A stretch of DNA of 9,603 bases from CTSoil-075 sp964292325 (lineage in GTDB: Bacteria > Bacillota > Negativicutes > DSM-13327): contig CAXYVG010000120.1 in assembly GCA_964292325.1 (NCBI GenBank), forward strand, positions 1 through 9,603, written 5' to 3'. Within the stretch, counting starts at the first letter, position 1; each line of letters starts with the position of its first letter. Below the pieces are notes generated by a model. That model was not told where the DNA came from and did no database searches. It was given only the letters and a program-made list of their open reading frames with translations. This document shows, piece by piece, positions 7,337 through 9,603 of the stretch. The position numbers and the translations under genes are program-made.

Positions 7337-8155
7337 ATGAAAATACATCACTATACAAATTTAGAATCATTAGCAATGATTCTAAAGAATAGGACTATTA
7401 GATTTAATCGCCTTGATAAAGTAGATGACCTTGAAGAGGGTAATGCTGAGTCATTAGGAGTTCGTTTTTGCAAATATGTATTTGTTTCATGCTGGACCGA
7501 GATTTCCGAAGAAAGTATTCCCCTTTGGAAAATGTATGGTGGTGATTTTGGAGGTATTCGAATTTCAGTAGAGAAAGAAATGTTTCAAGAATATTTCGTA
7601 TCTAATTTAGATTTTGGAGGTCTAAAATCACAAGGCTTTCTTATAACAAAAATTCCTCCACAAAGCCTAACTCATCCAGATTTTTGGGTTTTCCCTATGT
7701 TAGATTACAATAATGACTTGTTTTATCGACACGTAGAATATGTAGATGATGTTTTTCAATACACCAAAGATTGTATTCAGATTACTAATATTAAAGATGG
7801 TAGAGGAGATATGAATATGCAAATGAAGCCTTTTGGTTCTTATAAAAATAAACGTTGGGGGTTTCAGAATGAAACAAGATTTGTGCTCTATGTGCTTCCC
7901 TGCAACCCTATGTTAGAGGGGGTAAATCCAGAAGTCTCCAGCATAGTTATGCAAAGCCTATTAGGAAACAAATCTTTACCTTTTACATACTATGATATGC
8001 AACTTAAAGATGAGGTTTTAGAAAAAATAGAAATTACACTCAGTCCATCCGCTTCTGAAGCTGAGAAAATAATAACACAAGCCTTAATTGACAAATATGC
8101 TCCCAAAGCTCAAATCAAAGACAGTGCTTTGGGAAAAGTAGTCCGACTAAAGTAA
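7337..8155 (+). CDS. DUF2971 family protein
   Basis: A 272-residue protein starting at ATG 7337, 20 nt after the phosphoesterase. It has DUF2971 hallmarks: an N-terminal HHYTNLESLAMIL followed by FNRLDKVDDLEEG, then SCWTE (51-55), IPLWKMYG (61-68) with GIRIS nearby, and a C-terminal KRWGFQNETRF (172-182) with W174, E179 and R181. The family has no settled biochemical role that I know of. The opening HYT...L..IL pattern, the later W, and the glutamate in a W..E.R context remind me of ADP-ribosyltransferase-like folds such as DarT; that is a resemblance by eye, not a demonstrated homology. As the last gene before a long non-coding stretch, it probably ends the transcription unit. Its compact gap to the phosphoesterase suggests that the two form a pair. 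Confidence 0.75.
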   Translation: MKIHHYTNLESLAMILKNRTIRFNRLDKVDDLEEGNAESLGVRFCKYVFVSCWTEISEESIPLWKMYGGDFGGIRISVEKEMFQEYFVSNLDFGGLKSQGFLITKIPPQSLTHPDFWVFPMLDYNNDLFYRHVEYVDDVFQYTKDCIQITNIKDGRGDMNMQMKPFGSYKNKRWGFQNETRFVLYVLPCNPMLEGVNPEVSSIVMQSLLGNKSLPFTYYDMQLKDEVLEKIEITLSPSASEAEKIITQALIDKYAPKAQIKDSALGKVVRLK

Positions 8156-8209
8156 TTATCAGAGAAACTAATCTTACAAATGAATAGTGTCGTATTCAAT
8201 AATAAGTTC

Positions 8210-8217
8210 TATCTTTG
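8210..8217 (+). promoter_or_regulatory. TAnnTTTG match (Bacteroides -7 element, or attB-like core)
   Basis: TATCTTTG matches the Bacteroides -7 consensus exactly, but no convincing -33 TTTG sits about 20 bases upstream and no gene follows. With neighbours it reads CTATCTTTGC (8209-8218), one mismatch from the GTAnnTTTGC core used by CTnDOT-type integrases. TTTGC is followed by CTCT and GCAAA (8214-8227), a small inverted repeat. Confidence 0.3.
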
Positions 8218-8258
8218 CCTCTGCAAACCATATGTAACCCCAATGCGGTAACACTCAC

Positions 8259-8284
8259 CAAATCAATCCTCTAAAATTGATTTG
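8259..8284. repeat. Inverted repeat with 9-bp stem and 8-nt loop
   Basis: CAAATCAAT (8259-8267) is the exact reverse complement of ATTGATTTG (8276-8284), separated by CCTCTAAA. The stem is AT-rich and has no T run after it on the + strand, so it is a poor terminator for the DUF2971 gene about 100 nt upstream. Confidence 0.7.
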
Positions 8285-8312
8285 AGACTTTCGCAAAAGG
8301 GCTGAAAAAACG

Positions 8313-8401
8313 CGGTACAACACGTATACGGAAACAACTGAAAACCAATAGATTGAATTTCCCGGTACTTTCAATGTAATTGTAAAAACAAGGTTTGTAC
8401 C
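8313..8401. repeat. Inverted repeat CGGTACAA/TTGTACCG enclosing smaller repeats
   Basis: CGGTACAA (8313-8320) and TTGTACCG (8394-8401) are exact reverse complements 73 nt apart. Between them lie another CGGTAC (8362-8367), the palindrome CGTATACG (8323-8330) and the pair ATTGAA/TTCAAT (8351-8356, 8369-8374). The two CGGTAC copies could compete for the one GTACCG. Confidence 0.5.
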
Positions 8402-8458
8402 GTTTAAAAGAGTAAAACGCTAAGAGTCAATAGTGTAAATATGCTGCATCGGGAAATA

Positions 8459-8497
8459 AAGCTTGTAAGCATCTGTAATACAGATAGTTACAAGCTT
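8459..8497. repeat. 39-bp near-perfect inverted repeat
   Basis: AAGCTTGTAA (8459-8468) pairs with TTACAAGCTT (8488-8497); inside, after a GC/AG mismatch, ATCTGTA (8471-8477) pairs with TACAGAT (8479-8485) around a single A. Read on the minus strand, the stem is followed by TTTATTT, which resembles a weak terminator in that direction; on the + strand no T run follows. It could also be an operator or a trace of a mobile element. Confidence 0.75.
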
Positions 8498-8512
8498 CTA
8501 AGTTGAAAAATG

Positions 8513-8520
8513 CAAATATA
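8513..8520 (-). promoter_or_regulatory. Minus-strand TAnnTTTG match
   Basis: The minus strand reads TATATTTG here, an exact -7 consensus match pointing toward the 39-bp inverted repeat just downstream in that direction. No clear -33 element is visible, so it may be chance in AT-rich sequence. Confidence 0.2.
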
Positions 8521-8572
8521 ATCCTGGATTGTTAATTTCTTGATTTTTAATGCAGTAAAAAAATGAACTAAG

Positions 8573-8592
8573 ATGTAAATATTACATTTTTA
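8573..8592 (+). terminator. Weak hairpin followed by T run
   Basis: ATGTAA (8573-8578) pairs with TTACAT (8582-8587) over a 3-nt loop and is followed by TTTT. The stem has only two G-C pairs, so its strength as an intrinsic terminator is doubtful, and it lies more than 400 nt after the last gene. Confidence 0.2.
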
Positions 8593-8648
8593 TGGTAGGT
8601 TTTGACCCAAGTTTGCTTCGAGTTTATTATTCATATCGTTCTTTAAGT

Positions 8649-8668
8649 GTAAGCGATCGGTTAACTCC
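8649..8668 (+). repeat. IS66 left terminal inverted repeat (approximate extent)
   Basis: The stretch starts with GTAAGCG, the usual opening of IS66-family ends, about 70 nt before tnpA. The exact inner limit cannot be set without the right end. Confidence 0.6.
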
Positions 8669-8694
8669 GTCTATTAGTATTAATTGCTCCTTCC

Positions 8695-8702
8695 TATCTT
8701 TG
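8695..8702 (+). promoter_or_regulatory. Candidate -7 element for tnpA
   Basis: TATCTTTG matches TAnnTTTG and lies 17 nt before the tnpA ATG at 8720. It overlaps the frame that would start at TTG 8684, which argues for the ATG as the real start. No good -33 element is seen. Confidence 0.4.
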
Positions 8703-8719
8703 TGATCAAAACGAAGATT

Positions 8720-9076
8720 ATGGTATATTGGACATTAGATTATTTCAAGGTTCTCTACACTGAATACACCTCCTTGGGTGTTAGTGTTCGAGATTTCTGC
8801 AGAGAACGCGGCATAAAAGAGAACCGGTTTTATTATTGGGTTAAAATGTTTAAAAGTCACACGGTGTCAACTTTGCAAACTCCAAGAGATTTTATTCCCA
8901 TCAGTTCAGATTCTGTTAGTCGCCTCACTCAGGGCTCCATTGAATTCAAAAAAGATAATACAATATCGCCCCAAGTGGAGGACATAAAGATAACATACCC
9001 TAACGGTGTGGTATTGCAGTTGGTTGGTGGATACGATTTAGAGCTGCTTAAACGACTCATCACCTTAAATACCTAA
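8720..9076 (+). CDS. tnpA: IS66 accessory protein TnpA
   Basis: A 118-residue protein starting at ATG 8720. Residues 5-38 form a transposase-type helix-turn-helix (YFKVLYTEYTSLGVSVRDFC, then ERGIKENRFYYWVKMF), typical of the small first protein of IS66 elements. The C-terminal part (ITYPNGVVLQL, then LELLKRLI) matches the usual IS66 TnpA end, where a short strand is followed by a helix. TnpA is needed with TnpB and TnpC for transposition and probably binds DNA. The TTG at 8684 in the same frame would add 12 residues but overlaps the likely promoter. tnpB follows after 4 nt. Confidence 0.88.
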   Translation: MVYWTLDYFKVLYTEYTSLGVSVRDFCRERGIKENRFYYWVKMFKSHTVSTLQTPRDFIPISSDSVSRLTQGSIEFKKDNTISPQVEDIKITYPNGVVLQLVGGYDLELLKRLITLNT

Positions 9077-9080
9077 GCTT

Positions 9081-9455
9081 ATGTTTAGTCTTACAGCCTC
9101 AGATAGGTTTTATCTTTATCCTTATCCTACCGATATGCGCAAGAGCTTCTATACCCTTAGTGGTATTGTTACCAATCAGATGGGAATGGATGTTCAGGAT
9201 GGGGATGCATTTGTCTTCATCAACAAGCTTTGTACCGCCATGAAGATACTTCACATGGAGTATGGCGGCTTAGTCATTTATCACATGAAGCTATCCGGTG
9301 GGCAGTTCGCTCTGCCTGCAATAGATTTTCAAGAAGGTAAAACGGTATCGCATGAAACCCTTTGGAGTGATTTGGTTTTAATGGTTCAAGGTATAGATGC
9401 CCAGAAAACCAGGTATCGGAAAAGGTGGATTCCTGAAAAGAAAAATACAGTTTGA
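9081..9455 (+). CDS. tnpB: IS66 accessory protein TnpB (IS66 Orf2-like)
   Basis: A 124-residue protein of the usual length, beginning 4 nt after tnpA. It carries the family hallmark YPYPTDMRKSFYTLSGIV near its N-terminus, followed by GDAFVFINK and a YGGLVIYHMKLSGGQFALP stretch that corresponds to the GFVLWYKRLERGRF region of other IS66 TnpB proteins. Its biochemical role is poorly known, but it is required for transposition of IS66 elements that encode it. The frame is intact. An 89-nt gap, larger than the tnpA-tnpB gap, separates it from tnpC. Confidence 0.92.
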   Translation: MFSLTASDRFYLYPYPTDMRKSFYTLSGIVTNQMGMDVQDGDAFVFINKLCTAMKILHMEYGGLVIYHMKLSGGQFALPAIDFQEGKTVSHETLWSDLVLMVQGIDAQKTRYRKRWIPEKKNTV

Positions 9456-9544
9456 AAATCAATAGAATAATAGAAAATAGTCGTCAAACTGCGCGGTCAT
9501 CTCACCTGTTATTTGTATCTTTATATCGTTGAAACAAACCGATT

Positions 9545-9603
9545 ATGCCCCAGAATCTGATTGATAAAGATGAACTTATACGCCAATTAATGGCTGATCG
9601 TGA
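9545..9603 (+). CDS. tnpC: IS66 transposase TnpC, first 19 codons
   Basis: ATG 9545 opens a frame (MPQNLIDKDELIRQLMADR) that runs off the window. The position after tnpB and the charged, helix-prone start fit the coiled-coil N-terminus of the IS66 DDE transposase. The catalytic domain is not in the window. TATCTTTA (9516-9523) upstream is one base off the -7 consensus. Confidence 0.7.
   Translation, partial: MPQNLIDKDELIRQLMADR

Larger units (their letters stand above)
8156..8648. other. Gene-free region rich in inverted repeats
   Basis: No reading frame here resembles a gene on either strand; short frames are broken by stops. What can be seen is a TAnnTTTG match at 8210-8217, a hairpin at 8259-8284, the motif CGGTAC at 8313-8318 and 8362-8367 and inverted (GTACCG) at 8396-8401, the palindrome CGTATACG at 8323-8330, an ATTGAA/TTCAAT pair at 8351-8356 and 8369-8374, a 39-bp inverted repeat at 8459-8497, and a small AT-rich hairpin at 8573-8587. 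It may hold a structured RNA, remnants of a mobile element end, or an attachment region. The last bases join the IS66 left end. Confidence 0.6.
8649..9603 (+). mobile_element. IS66-family insertion sequence, left part
   Basis: The element begins at a left end reading GTAAGCGATCGGTTAACTCC and carries tnpA, tnpB and the start of tnpC in the usual IS66 order. The right end, most of the transposase gene and the right inverted repeat lie beyond the window. IS66 elements normally make an 8-bp target duplication; the left copy would be CTTTAAGT (8641-8648), which cannot be confirmed without the right flank. The insertion lies outside all upstream genes, so it appears to have disrupted nothing visible. 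Confidence 0.85.

Noticed and set aside
8280..8430. Gene remnant (broken integrase or transposase tail)
   Set aside because: Short frames exist on both strands, for example one ending at about 8430, but none has a recognisable motif and all are broken by stops.
8156..8648. Retron-type non-coding RNA
   Set aside because: The inverted repeats are suggestive, but no reverse transcriptase gene is in the window, and the next gene is an IS66 protein.
8684..9076. tnpA start at TTG 8684
   Set aside because: The candidate -7 promoter element at 8695-8702 would lie inside the gene, and IS66 TnpA proteins normally start close to the MVYWTLDYF position.

Overview
The window looks like an accessory (defence-type) region of a Bacteroidales genome (Bacteroides, Parabacteroides, Phocaeicola or a close relative). 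The reasons are the AT-rich coding sequence, the near absence of strong Shine-Dalgarno sequences before the starts, matches to the Bacteroides -7 promoter pattern TAnnTTTG, and a Bacteroides-style IS66 element at the right edge. Every supported gene is on the + strand.

Layout. Positions 1-1140 are the 3' part of a superfamily 2 DEAD/DEAH-type helicase that begins before the window. A 22-nt gap leads to a GIY-YIG (T5orf172-like) nuclease locus at 1163-2701. This locus is read as an 89-aa protein and a 421-aa protein in the same frame, separated only by one TAA and one sense codon. The larger protein ends in an ASCH (PUA-like) domain. Next come a HAD-family phosphatase-like protein (2703-3617) and an intact DUF262-DUF1524 protein of the GmrSD type IV restriction class (3633-5447). 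These four loci are packed with gaps of 1-22 nt and probably form one operon.

A second block follows with slightly wider gaps (20-44 nt): a Fic-domain AMPylator-like protein with its own inhibitory motif, a period-12 in-frame DNA repeat and a winged-helix-like tail (5492-6520), a calcineurin-like metallophosphoesterase (6552-7316), and a DUF2971 protein (7337-8155).

Positions 8156-8648 hold no gene that I can support. They contain several inverted repeats, a thrice-repeated CGGTAC motif, a TAnnTTTG match that also resembles the CTnDOT-type attB core, and a 39-bp near-perfect inverted repeat. From about 8649 an IS66-family element begins (left end, tnpA, tnpB, first codons of tnpC) and runs out of the window.

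How the genes may work together (inference): the helicase, the GIY-YIG/ASCH nuclease, the HAD protein and the GmrSD-like protein resemble a composite modification-dependent restriction cassette, with a translocase, a nuclease fused to a possible modified-base reader, a phosphatase, and a second NTPase/HNH nuclease. The Fic, phosphoesterase and DUF2971 genes may be a separate effector block. No function was tested, and family names come from motifs read by eye.
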